A stretch of DNA of 64,000 bases, from assembly GCF_016785945.1 (NCBI RefSeq), contig NZ_JAEMEF010000017.1:1-64000 (forward strand), given 5' to 3'. A program made the translations under genes and the position numbers. The notes beneath the pieces are model-generated. The model searched no databases. It had not been told where the DNA came from and was given only the letters and a program-made list of their open reading frames with translations. The stretch is from Olleya sediminilitoris (GTDB lineage: Bacteria > Bacteroidota > Bacteroidia > Flavobacteriales > Flavobacteriaceae). Shown here in pieces: positions 49,638-57,861 of the stretch (its first letter is position 1; every line of letters starts with the position of its first letter).

Positions 49638-50141
49638 AAAACCAATACATAATAAAGTTCTTTAGTAAAAAAAAAGTGTTTTTTTACTAAAGAACTCCTG
49701 AAATTATTATTATAAATTAGTCCTGATTTTTTTAATAGCAAAAGCCTGTTTTAATAATGTATTACAAACAGTTATTAATGCTATTTTTTTTGCTATTTAC
49801 TTTAGCTATTCATCGTCCTTGTATTGCTTTGTAATACTTCTTGTATTTACAGGTATTAAAACTGTTTATAAATAACAACTTTCTAAGTTTTTGATTTCCT
49901 ATTTCACTAATTCGTGAACGTCATTTTCCCCTACTCCTACTTTGACGGATCATTAGTATTAGTCCAATGTAATTAAACAATTCACATCCGTTTGTAGATC
50001 ATTAAAAAAATCATCATAAATAAAAAAACACTTCAAGCTTCATGACTTTCTAACGTTTTAATGGCAGTAGTCAATTAAAAAAAACAAACAATTATAATTT
50101 TAGAAATTTGTATATTAAACCATAACCCAAATACAAAAATT
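49638..50141. other. Non-coding region after the pseudogenes
   Basis: No convincing coding sequence on either strand. It contains a perfect 18-bp inverted repeat (49656-49696) and a small imperfect one around 49828-49844 (GTATT and AATAC). It must include the promoter of the lyase gene at 50142, but no TAnnTTTG box is evident. Confidence 0.5.
49656..49696. repeat. Perfect 18-bp inverted repeat with internal A/T runs
   Basis: Arms 49656-49673 and 49679-49696 (AGTTCTTTAGT then seven A, and the complement) around a 5-base loop. It is terminator-like, but the T-run is inside the stem, so termination is uncertain. Confidence 0.75.
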
Positions 50142-51083
50142 ATGAACAACCAATTTAAATCAATAAGAGTAATCACTCTTAGCATCATCGCACTTTCTGG
50201 TGCAGTATTATCTTGTACTGACACTTTGGAAATAGAAGCGGAACTAAACTCAATAGTAGATGATAAAGAACTTGTAGATAGTTCTATGTTAAATACTAAA
50301 GTAGCAACCTCAAATTCTGTGTGTACGACAGCAGGAACAAACACAACGCGAGAATATACATTTACTGGTGATGTAAATAGTTCTATTAACACAAAAATTG
50401 ATGATAGAACTTGTACTTATAATTACACGCAATTAACAGAGAATGGTATCATCAAAGGTGTTTATAAAATTAAAGCTAATTCTAACCATATGGATGATCT
50501 TCAACCAAGAATAGAACGTGCCTCACCAGTGGTTTCAAATGTTAAAAATGGAAATTACGTATCATTTAGTGGTTATATCACAATAAATAGAGCAGGACAT
50601 GTAGCTGGCCAAAATATTAGTACAACTTCTGTAAAGAATCAGTCTGGAACTTACATTATTCAAGCCAAAGGTAAACATTCTGGAGGTGGAGGTAGCAAAG
50701 ATCCAGCTATCTGTTTATTAAGAGCTGTACCAAGATTTACTGGCAATACCCAATCTTCCTTTGATATATATAGAGAAGAAATTACAACACGCGGTGGCAT
50801 AGGGCTAAGTGGTAGACAACTAATATTTTTAAAAAATATACCGGCAAATGTACGCACCAAAATCACCTTAAAAACAGGTTTCGAATTGAAAGGAGTTGCT
50901 CCTAATGAGTTTTTAAATCATTATGTCAACATAACTATTGGAACTAGCACTTACAATTGGGATGTACCAGAACCAAGCAAAGCTCTACAAGCTAAATACC
51001 GTTTTGGTGCATACCGTGTTAAAGGTGGAGAGGCGGAAATAAAATGGGATAATGTAACTAGAGAATTTGTAAATACACCTTAG
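50142..51083 (+). CDS. Lipoprotein polysaccharide lyase, PL28 (ulvan lyase)-like
   Basis: A 313-residue protein with a lipoprotein signal ending AVLSC, so probably attached to the outer membrane. Residues about 65-310 are a beta-jelly-roll typical of PL7/PL28-like lyases. Distinctive phrases include INTKIDDRTCTYNYTQ, DLQPRIERASPVV, YIIQAKGKHSGGGGSKDP, FDIYREEITTRGG and the C-terminal YRFGAYRVKGGEAEIKWDNV. They resemble flavobacterial ulvan lyases of family PL28 as I remember them; substrate assignment is therefore tentative, while the lyase fold is fairly secure. The next gene is an algal-wall cellulase, which fits. It has its own terminator. Confidence 0.72.
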   Translation: MNNQFKSIRVITLSIIALSGAVLSCTDTLEIEAELNSIVDDKELVDSSMLNTKVATSNSVCTTAGTNTTREYTFTGDVNSSINTKIDDRTCTYNYTQLTENGIIKGVYKIKANSNHMDDLQPRIERASPVVSNVKNGNYVSFSGYITINRAGHVAGQNISTTSVKNQSGTYIIQAKGKHSGGGGSKDPAICLLRAVPRFTGNTQSSFDIYREEITTRGGIGLSGRQLIFLKNIPANVRTKITLKTGFELKGVAPNEFLNHYVNITIGTSTYNWDVPEPSKALQAKYRFGAYRVKGGEAEIKWDNVTREFVNTP

Positions 51084-51111
51084 TTTGACCGTTATTTTTT
51101 TATTTAAAATA

Positions 51112-51149
51112 AAAGAGGTTAGCTTTTGGTAACCTCTTTTTTGTTTTAA
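51112..51149 (+). terminator. Terminator after the lyase gene
   Basis: Arms AAAGAGGTTA (51113-51122) and TAACCTCTTT (51131-51140), followed by TTTTGTTTT. Confidence 0.88.
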
Positions 51150-51632
51150 TATTTTAAAACATATAATTACTAAATATAAATTGTTGTAAATGTTATTTTA
51201 CCAAAATTTATTATTACATTTTTTATACTATCAAAAAGTCTATGCGTGAAGTAGCTTAGACTTAATGAATAAATTCTTAAAGAAAAAGTATAAATATATT
51301 CCCTTCAATGTATTTAGTTTTATTTGATATTTTTTATCTAAACAAAGCAGTAAAATGAAGATAACTTAAGCTTATGTTGTTAAAAAAACACTTTTTCTTT
51401 CATGTTTTTTTGAACCACTTTATTTTTTTAACGTGAAGAATATGTATCATATTTCTCTACCTAAAAAAGACAAATCAAACCCTAAAATATTTAATAACGT
51501 TTTTATAATATTAGATTAAACACATCAAATAATATAAGAATTAAATTCATAAACGTAAAAAATTGAAAAAACCCAATTAACAGTTTTAACGTACAACCAT
51601 TAAATATTATCCTCAAATTAAATAACCAAATC
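51150..51632. other. Long upstream region of the GH5 gene
   Basis: About 480 bases of AT-rich sequence without a coding frame. One small inverted repeat (AAGTCTA at 51236-51242, TAGACTT at 51257-51263) is visible. No canonical -7 box was found; the GH5 gene may have a long leader or a regulated promoter. Confidence 0.45.
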
Positions 51633-54600
51633 ATGAAAAAAAACCTACAAATGTTTAAAAGACTAATGTATCTACCTTTGTTTTTAATGCTATTCTCTCT
51701 AAGTTCAGTAGCTCAATCTCCTGTAGAAAAACATGGTCGATTACAAGTTAACGGAAATCGTATTCTTAATCAGTATGGAGAAATTACAAGCTTAGCTGGC
51801 AATAGCCTCTTTTGGAGTAATGCTGGAGACACCTCCGATTTTTATAATGCAGAAACTGTTGATTTTTTAGCAGAAAACTGGAATAGCTCACTTATTAGAA
51901 TAGCAATGGGTGTAAAAGAAAATTGGGATGGCGGAAATGGCTATATTGATAGTCCACAGGAGCAAGAAACTAAAATTAGAAAAGTTATTGACGCAGCTAT
52001 CGCTAATGGCATATATGTTATAATAGACTGGCACACTCACGAAGCAGAATTATACACAGATGAGGCTATAGACTTTTTTACCAGAATGGCAGATCTTTAC
52101 GGAGATACTCCAAATGTAATGTATGAAATTTATAACGAGCCTATATACCAAAGTTGGCCTGTTATTAAAAATTATGCAGAGCAAGTAATTGCTGGTATAC
52201 GTTCTAAAGATCCAGATAATTTAATAATTGTAGGTACTAGCAATTATTCTCAGCAAGTTGATGTAGCATCAGCAGACCCAATATCTGATAATAATGTAGC
52301 ATATACATTACATTTTTATGCAGCATTTAACCCTCATGATAACTTAAGAAATGTAGCACAGACTGCATTAGATAATAATGTTGCTTTATTTGTTACAGAA
52401 TGGGGTACAATTTTAAATACCGGACAAGGTGAACCTGACCAAGAAAGTACTAATACATGGATGGCCTTTTTAAAAGAAAGAGGTATAAGTCACGCTAATT
52501 GGTCTTTGAGTGACAAAGCGTTTCCTGAAACAGGGTCTGTAGTTCAAGCAGGACAAGGTGTACCTGGTTTAATTAACAATCAACTTACAACATCTGGTGA
52601 TATTGTAAAAAATATCATCCAAAACTGGGATACAGAGACCGCTTCAGAACCAACAACAACACAATGTAATACTATAGAATGTATTAGAGTTGCAATGCAA
52701 ACAGCACAAGCAGGAGATGAAATTATAATTGCCTCTGGAAACTACAATTTTCAAAACAAGATACAAGGTGCCTTTAACCGTAGTGCATACCTTTACGGTA
52801 ATGCTAATGGAAGCAGTACAAATCCTATTATATTAAGAGGAGAAAGCGCTACAAACCCTCCTGTTTTTTCAGGATTAGATTATAATAATGGCTATCTTTT
52901 AAGTATTGAAGGTGATTATTGGAACATTGAAGATATAGAGTTTAAAACAGGGTCTAAAGGTATTGTTCTTGACAATTCTAACGGTAGTAAATTAAAAAAC
53001 CTTGTTGTACATGATATTGGAGAAGAAGCTATTCACTTGCGTGATGGATCTAGCAATAATAGTATAGATGGTTGTACTATATATAATACAGGTAGAACTA
53101 AACCTGGTTTTGGCGAAGGTTTATATGTAGGCTCAGATAAAGGACAACATGACACTTATGAAAGAGCTTGTAATGATAATACTATTGAAAACTGTACAGT
53201 TGGACCTAATGTAACAGCAGAAGGCGTAGATGTTAAGGAAGGTACAATGAACACTATTATAAGAAATTGCGTGTTTTCTGCAGAAGGAATTTCAGGAGTA
53301 AATAGCTCAGATGCTTTTATTGATTTAAAAGGAGCCTATGGTTTTGTATACAGAAACACGTTTAACGTTGATGGTTCTGAAGTTATAAATACTGGAGTAG
53401 ACTTTTTAGATAGAGGTACAGGATTTAATACAGGTTTTAGAAATGCAATATTTGAAAACACATATAACCTTGGCAGTAGAGCTTCAGAAATTTCAACTGC
53501 TCGCAAAAAACAAGGTTCTCCTGAACAAACTCACGTTTGGGATAATATTAGAAACCCTAATTCTGTTGATTTTCCAATAAGTGATGGTACAGAAAATCTA
53601 GTAAATCAATTTTGCCCAGATTGGAATATAGAACCATGTAATCCTATTGATGAAACCAATCAAGCACCTACAATAAGCTTCCTATCTCCTATTAACAATA
53701 TTACTTTAGTTGAAGGTTATAATTTACAAGTTGAAGTTAATGCTACTGATGCAGATGGAACTATTGATAATGTAAAACTATTTATAGATAACAATTTAGT
53801 TAGACAAATAAATTCTACTTCATATAAATGGGGCCATTCTGAATCTCCAAACACAGATGAACTTAATGGTCTTACAGAAGGTACTTATGCCTTTAAAGCT
53901 ATTGCAACTGATAATGAAGGGCTGTCTGCAGAAACGGAATTTGTATTAACTGTAATAGCAGTACAAAACCCATCTGAAACTTGTAATTTTAATACACCTT
54001 CTCAAAATGGTTTAGAAGATTTTGACAATAAAAAGTTTTCTAATGTTTTTGTGTTAGGATCTGGTGGACCCTCTTTAAGTAATTTGAAAACATTTACTAT
54101 TAATTGGAATTCGCAATACAATGGACTCTATCAATTTTCAATAAACACAAATAATGGTGTTCCTGATTATTATATAAATTTAAAACCAAAAATTACCTTT
54201 CAGTTTAAAAATGAAAATCCCGAAATGTCTATTAGTAATAGCTTAATTCCTAATTTTGATGGAGATTACTGGGTAACATCAGATAATGGTAACTTTGTTA
54301 TGGTATCAAAATCTAATAATTTTACATTATATTTTAGTAACGACTCTTCTACTCCTACTTGTAATGTTATAAGTAGCAACCAACGTAGTCAAACAATTAA
54401 AATTAATAATGATTCTGGTACTAATTTTAAGCTTTTTCCTAATCCTGCTTCAAACGAAACTATTTTTGTTAGTTCTAAAAATGAAAGACTAGTATCTGTT
54501 GAAGTTTATGATTTACAAGGAAAATTATTAATTAGTCACAATGATGATAGTACGTTGCTAAAATTAAATATTTCTGAAATTTCATCAGGAACTTATGTTA

Positions 54601-54653
54601 TAAAAATTACAGGCACAACATCTAAAAAACGTTCTTTATTTGTAAAAAAATAG
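51633..54653 (+). CDS. Secreted GH5 cellulase fused to a beta-helix domain, T9SS-sorted
   Basis: A 1006-residue multidomain enzyme. Signal peptide about 1-28 (ending SSVAQS). GH5 domain about 30-333: acid/base Glu169 in YEIYNEPIY, nucleophile Glu256 in FVTEWGT, plus DWHTHEAE and TLHFYA, which suggest endo-beta-1,4-glucanase (GH5_2-like). Residues about 345-665 form a right-handed beta-helix (repeated patterns such as NIEDIEFKTGSKGIVLDNS and DNTIENCTVG), similar to Pel-type polysaccharide lyases. An Ig-like domain (675-780) and an unassigned beta domain (785-915) follow. The last 80 residues (FKLFPNPASNE, then GTYVIKI) are a T9SS type A sorting domain. Cellulose cleavage is likely; the helix domain's substrate is unknown. 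Confidence 0.88.
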   Translation: MKKNLQMFKRLMYLPLFLMLFSLSSVAQSPVEKHGRLQVNGNRILNQYGEITSLAGNSLFWSNAGDTSDFYNAETVDFLAENWNSSLIRIAMGVKENWDGGNGYIDSPQEQETKIRKVIDAAIANGIYVIIDWHTHEAELYTDEAIDFFTRMADLYGDTPNVMYEIYNEPIYQSWPVIKNYAEQVIAGIRSKDPDNLIIVGTSNYSQQVDVASADPISDNNVAYTLHFYAAFNPHDNLRNVAQTALDNNVALFVTEWGTILNTGQGEPDQESTNTWMAFLKERGISHANWSLSDKAFPETGSVVQAGQGVPGLINNQLTTSGDIVKNIIQNWDTETASEPTTTQCNTIECIRVAMQTAQAGDEIIIASGNYNFQNKIQGAFNRSAYLYGNANGSSTNPIILRGESATNPPVFSGLDYNNGYLLSIEGDYWNIEDIEFKTGSKGIVLDNSNGSKLKNLVVHDIGEEAIHLRDGSSNNSIDGCTIYNTGRTKPGFGEGLYVGSDKGQHDTYERACNDNTIENCTVGPNVTAEGVDVKEGTMNTIIRNCVFSAEGISGVNSSDAFIDLKGAYGFVYRNTFNVDGSEVINTGVDFLDRGTGFNTGFRNAIFENTYNLGSRASEISTARKKQGSPEQTHVWDNIRNPNSVDFPISDGTENLVNQFCPDWNIEPCNPIDETNQAPTISFLSPINNITLVEGYNLQVEVNATDADGTIDNVKLFIDNNLVRQINSTSYKWGHSESPNTDELNGLTEGTYAFKAIATDNEGLSAETEFVLTVIAVQNPSETCNFNTPSQNGLEDFDNKKFSNVFVLGSGGPSLSNLKTFTINWNSQYNGLYQFSINTNNGVPDYYINLKPKITFQFKNENPEMSISNSLIPNFDGDYWVTSDNGNFVMVSKSNNFTLYFSNDSSTPTCNVISSNQRSQTIKINNDSGTNFKLFPNPASNETIFVSSKNERLVSVEVYDLQGKLLISHNDDSTLLKLNISEISSGTYVIKITGTTSKKRSLFVKK

Positions 54654-54687
54654 TACTTAAAAGACTATTAAAAATTAATAACAATAA

Positions 54688-54729
54688 AAGCGGAATATCT
54701 ATTATTTAGGTATTCTGCTTTTTTTTTTA
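54688..54729 (+). terminator. Terminator after the GH5 gene
   Basis: Arms AAGCGGAATA (54688-54697) and TATTCTGCTT (54711-54720) pair with one G-U, followed by a run of T. Confidence 0.82.
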
Positions 54730-54867
54730 TATGTTTTTTTACATCTTCTAAATATAAAAATCAAACCACTAAACTTATGATTCAAAATTCATAACAAGCC
54801 ATAATGTAATCTCACAATCCTTTCTATTTGGTTTATATTTATAATATGCAACAAAAAAATCTATCCA

Positions 54868-54910
54868 TTAAAAAATAGGTAAGAAATAAAATGTATTCCT
54901 TACCTATTTT
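54868..54910 (-). terminator. Terminator of the Cys-rich protein gene
   Basis: Perfect 12-bp arms (54872-54883 and 54899-54910, AAAATAGGTAAG and its complement) just past the stop at 54918. The T-run is partly inside the stem. Confidence 0.65.
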
Positions 54911-54917
54911 ATTAATC

Positions 54918-55274
54918 TTAACATTTACCAAATGATTGACTTATAACTGTAATACCTGCGATTACGATAGAAATTTTAACTCCAGTTGGGATTCCCCAAG
55001 TTGTACAAATACTAATACAAGCCTGTCCGACAGAACCGCTTGGTATACTGACCGGAAGGGTAAAACAATGTTTACCAAAACCTAAAGGTAAATTGATACA
55101 AACACTATGTCCTTCTGTTGTTATTTTAATACACTCTGCACTAACCAACATACAACCACCACGACTTGTATCAAAACTAGAGTTTTTAGCATCTAAGACA
55201 CTACCTTCATATGTTTTTTTTGCTGCATCTACTGCATTTGCTATTGCTTCATCATTAAACGAATAAGTTGCCAT
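54918..55274 (-). CDS. Small cysteine-rich protein of unknown family
   Basis: A 118-residue protein starting MATYSFNDEAIANAVDAAKK with seven Cys spread over residues 41-118 (contexts GGC, AEC, SVC, KHC, QAC, SIC and the C-terminal GKC). The N-terminal 35 residues are helical; the rest is a Gly/Ser/Thr/Ile-rich beta sequence (TGVKISIVIAGITVISQSFG). There is no signal peptide, although the Cys content suggests disulfides or metal binding. No family recognised. Its upstream region is a duplicate of the one before the AidA/PixA-like pair at 55707-56608, implying shared regulation. It has its own terminator. Confidence 0.72.
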   Translation of the reverse strand: MATYSFNDEAIANAVDAAKKTYEGSVLDAKNSSFDTSRGGCMLVSAECIKITTEGHSVCINLPLGFGKHCFTLPVSIPSGSVGQACISICTTWGIPTGVKISIVIAGITVISQSFGKC

Positions 55275-55631
55275 AATATTATTTTTTTTAACTATAATCC
55301 TACTCTATTTATTTTAGGTTTTTCGGAATCCTCCTTAGTAAACAAAAATTGATAGTAGCTACTTATTCAAATATTTTTTTGTGATTACATTACAAATGTC
55401 TAATATTTTTTAAAACTTAAAAAGAGTGTAAATACCTGATTTTAAGCAACAAGTATTTATACGTACAAACAACTATTTAAAGTTTAGAATCTAATAGTAA
55501 AACAAGTATTGATCATAATATAGATTGAAATCTAATTATAACATACATACATTTTGGATAAACTATATTCTAAAAACTAAGTTTTCACAAAAAACTATGT
55601 GTACAATTAGTATTGATTAAAACTAATAAGA
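55275..55631. other. Promoter region A, a duplicate of promoter region B
   Basis: Bases 55275-55434 align collinearly with 56609-56763. Four blocks are shared on the minus strand: AATAGAGTA (55301-55309), AGTAGCTACT (55354-55363), ATTTGTAATGTAAT (55384-55397) and TATTTACACTCT (55423-55434). Bases 55435-55631 show nothing I can name. Confidence 0.75.
55354..55363. promoter_or_regulatory. Palindromic AGTAGCTACT element, copy A
   Basis: A perfect 10-bp palindrome 80 bases upstream of the Cys-rich gene start. Nine of its ten bases recur at the equivalent position in promoter region B. Candidate operator. Confidence 0.55.
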
Positions 55632-55686
55632 CAAAACAAAAATATGCTGTATTCAGAATATCAAGTAAAATCCTGAATACAACATA
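55632..55686 (-). terminator. Terminator of the AidA/PixA-like gene pair
   Basis: Arms 55643-55656 and 55673-55686 pair over 14 bp with one G-U, loop of 16; a T-rich tract (TTTTGTTTTGT) follows on the minus strand. Confidence 0.78.
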
Positions 55687-55706
55687 TAATTTAATACATA
55701 AAATAC

Positions 55707-56177
55707 TTATGAAGTACAGTTAAAAAACGGATCCCACCAGAAATATTTCATTGGAGCTCCTCCAACGGATACACCAATTTTTAATTGATAGGTACATTTA
55801 CCCTGTACCATAGCAGTTCCAATCCATTGATAAGAAGATATTGCATCTTGCTTTTGAGGGTATCCAAAATTTCCAAAAATATTGACACCTGATGATACTT
55901 CAAAACCTACGATTTCAACATTGTCACCTTGACTACCTGCAAGATCTATAGGAAAAGTATTAAAACCAATACCAAAACCTGCAGTTACATTTGAATTTAA
56001 TTCTAATCCACCTTGACCGGAACTCCCTCCAACTGCATTATTATCCATCATATAAATTCCTTTTCCTGCATATTGACCTGATGTTTGACTATATAAAAAC
56101 ACGGTATCTACAGCAACGTTTATGACTCTTGCAGGAATTACTGTTCCTGCAACAAAATTTGTACTATTATTTCTCAT
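55707..56177 (-). CDS. AidA/PixA-like inclusion-body family protein
   Basis: A 156-residue protein without a signal peptide. The pattern resembles the PixA/AidA family: a central GKGIYMMDNNAVGGSSGQGG and ELNSNVTAGFGIGFNTFPI block, and a terminal TYQLKIGVSVGG then YFWWDPFF, where family members usually have YxWDPFI. PixA forms cytoplasmic inclusion bodies in Xenorhabdus; AidA proteins are quorum-regulated in Burkholderia. The biochemical role is unknown. The gene begins 14 bases after the preceding gene of the pair and ends in a terminator. Confidence 0.72.
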   Translation of the reverse strand: MRNNSTNFVAGTVIPARVINVAVDTVFLYSQTSGQYAGKGIYMMDNNAVGGSSGQGGLELNSNVTAGFGIGFNTFPIDLAGSQGDNVEIVGFEVSSGVNIFGNFGYPQKQDAISSYQWIGTAMVQGKCTYQLKIGVSVGGAPMKYFWWDPFFNCTS

Positions 56178-56191
56178 AATATTTAGTTTTA

Positions 56192-56608
56192 TTATGCTTC
56201 AACTGGAGTGATTACCACTGGAAGCGTTACGGTTATAGATTCAGACCCACCATTGTAGCTAAACTGGATGTTAGAGTCTACAGTTCCTCCAACAGTACCT
56301 GTTTCAAGTTTACCAGTAAACGTATTGGATAAACCTGGAACTGGAGCTGGAGGTGTTGCCCAACCTGATTTTGCTCCAACAGCAGTAATAGTAAAATCAC
56401 CATTAAATTGTGGATCTATAGGCACAACAGTCCAACACACATTACTACCACTAATAACGTTAGTTTTTAAATTTGCTGTTCCTTCACCTGTAGAATCTTG
56501 ACTTTTATTGCAAACAGCATAGCATCCAGAGGTTGAACCCTGTTTCATACTATTTACATCTGCCCATACTTGGACAAATACCGTACATTGATTTGGTTGT
56601 ATTGACAT
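56192..56608 (-). CDS. Small beta-rich protein, possible partner of the AidA/PixA-like protein
   Basis: A 138-residue protein starting MSIQPNQCTVFVQVWADVN with four Cys (residues 8, 28, 32 and 57 approximately). It is Gly/Ser/Thr/Val-rich, predicted all-beta, and ends in ESITVTLPVVITPVEA. No signal peptide. It is weakly reminiscent of the AidA/PixA fold (SGSNVCWTVVPIDPQFNGDF recalls the region before the second strand pair), but I would not assign it. First gene of a two-gene operon driven by promoter region B. Confidence 0.68.
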   Translation of the reverse strand: MSIQPNQCTVFVQVWADVNSMKQGSTSGCYAVCNKSQDSTGEGTANLKTNVISGSNVCWTVVPIDPQFNGDFTITAVGAKSGWATPPAPVPGLSNTFTGKLETGTVGGTVDSNIQFSYNGGSESITVTLPVVITPVEA

Positions 56609-56681
56609 CGATTAATTATTTAGTTTTCTTACTCTATTTAAAATTGGCTTTTCAGATTGCGCCATAATAATTAAAACGAAT

Positions 56682-56691
56682 TGTAGCTACT
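56682..56691. promoter_or_regulatory. GTAGCTACT element, copy B
   Basis: TGTAGCTACT, sharing nine of ten bases with copy A, 74 bases upstream of the pair's first start codon. The core GTAGCTAC is a perfect palindrome. Confidence 0.5.
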
Positions 56692-56952
56692 CAATCGATT
56701 ATTTCATTATTAATTACAACACAAATATCTGATGAAAACTAAGAAATCATTAGAGTATAAATAATGCTTTTCAAAAACAGGTATAAACACCTAAAACATT
56801 AAATATCAATAAATTAAATAAGTGTTTATCAAGAAAAACAAAATGCAAAAAAAAATAAAAAACTTGATTTATTATCTACTATTAAAAGGACACCATCTTT
56901 TTTAATAAGTATAAAAAGAATTATAATTATCATCTACAAGAAATTGAAATTG

Positions 56953-56960
56953 TAACTTTG
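56953..56960 (+). promoter_or_regulatory. Candidate -7 box of the CxxC membrane protein gene
   Basis: TAACTTTG fits TAnnTTTG and lies 31 bases upstream of the ATG at 56992. No -33 TTG is clear. Confidence 0.5.
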
Positions 56961-56991
56961 ATCGATAAACAAACTAAAAACTAATACAAAT

Positions 56992-57783
56992 ATGAATTGG
57001 AAAAATACATACAATTTATCAATTGTTATTTTAATTTCCTTAACCGTTCTATTTATAAAAAATATTTTTAATAATTATTTTTTTTATGGCTACTTAAGAA
57101 ACCTTTTCAATGTTATAGAAATCATAGTCTTTTTTGGCTTTATAAAAACATTAGACAACTCAATAAAAGCTAAAACTAAAGACAAAAAACTACATATTTT
57201 TGAATATGCATTATATGTTGTTATAGTAATAAAAATACTGTCTACTTTAATAACATTGTACTATATAGCACAAGCACCTAGATTATTAACACAATTTTTT
57301 GTAATACTTACATTATCATTAAACGTAGCTTTAATCTACTTATCTTTTAATGCATTTAAAATTAGAAAACAATTATTTGGAAACTACACTAACAATGGTA
57401 ATTTAAAGGAAAATAGTTTTGATATTGAATCATTAGAGAGAAAAAAATATACTACAAATTCAGAAAGGTTGAGTCTATGTAAAATTTGTATAAACAAGAC
57501 ATTTGACCCCAAAATAGGTCTATTATGTAATATTGATTATTCTAAACCAAGCTTTAATACTTTTTGTAAAGAGTTTATTGTTGATGAGAAAGAACAAGAA
57601 AGAATAATTGAAAATACTACTGTAGAAAAAAAAGGTTTTTTTGGCAGTTGGAAAGGTCCAATAATCATGTCCATATTGGGATTTATAAGAGCAGCTATTC
57701 GCGGATTTGAAGATCCTTTTGGATTAGTGTTTTTAGTTTTAGGTATTAGTTGGCTTGTCATAGCCTTAACATCTAAAAAATAA
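56992..57783 (+). CDS. Membrane protein with a four-cysteine (CxxC) zinc-ribbon-like insert
   Basis: A 263-residue protein. Four helices lie at about 8-30, 38-55, 70-95 and 100-122; two more at about 222-238 and 243-260. Between them is a cytoplasmic segment with Cys163, Cys166, Cys179 and Cys192 (LCKICINKTFDPKIGLLC, then FCKEF). This CxxC-x12-C-x12-C pattern with FDPKxGLxC recurs in small Bacteroidetes membrane proteins and probably binds zinc. Function unknown. It is divergent from the AidA/PixA-like pair and converges on the LipL32-like gene. Confidence 0.75.
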   Translation: MNWKNTYNLSIVILISLTVLFIKNIFNNYFFYGYLRNLFNVIEIIVFFGFIKTLDNSIKAKTKDKKLHIFEYALYVVIVIKILSTLITLYYIAQAPRLLTQFFVILTLSLNVALIYLSFNAFKIRKQLFGNYTNNGNLKENSFDIESLERKKYTTNSERLSLCKICINKTFDPKIGLLCNIDYSKPSFNTFCKEFIVDEKEQERIIENTTVEKKGFFGSWKGPIIMSILGFIRAAIRGFEDPFGLVFLVLGISWLVIALTSKK

Positions 57784-57804
57784 ATACAATTATCTTATAA
57801 AACA

Positions 57805-57832
57805 ACACCTCTTTAAGTGAATAAAGAGGTGT
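57805..57832. terminator. Hairpin between converging genes
   Basis: Perfect 11-bp arms (57805-57815 and 57822-57832) with loop AGTGAA between the CxxC protein gene and the LipL32-like gene. The T-run is weak on both sides. Confidence 0.6.
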
Positions 57833-57861
57833 GTCTGTTTAATATAAATAACCAAATTATA

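Larger units (their letters stand above)
56609..56991. other. Promoter region B (divergent intergenic region)
   Basis: Holds the duplicate of promoter region A with blocks at 56630-56638, 56682-56691, 56713-56726 and 56752-56763 (the last reading TATTTATACTCT on the minus strand), plus a plus-strand -7 box for the membrane protein gene at 56953-56960. Confidence 0.75.

Noticed and set aside
49740-50100. Possible transposon remnant after the pseudogenes
   Set aside because: Only small imperfect inverted repeats; no transposase fragment or target duplication found.
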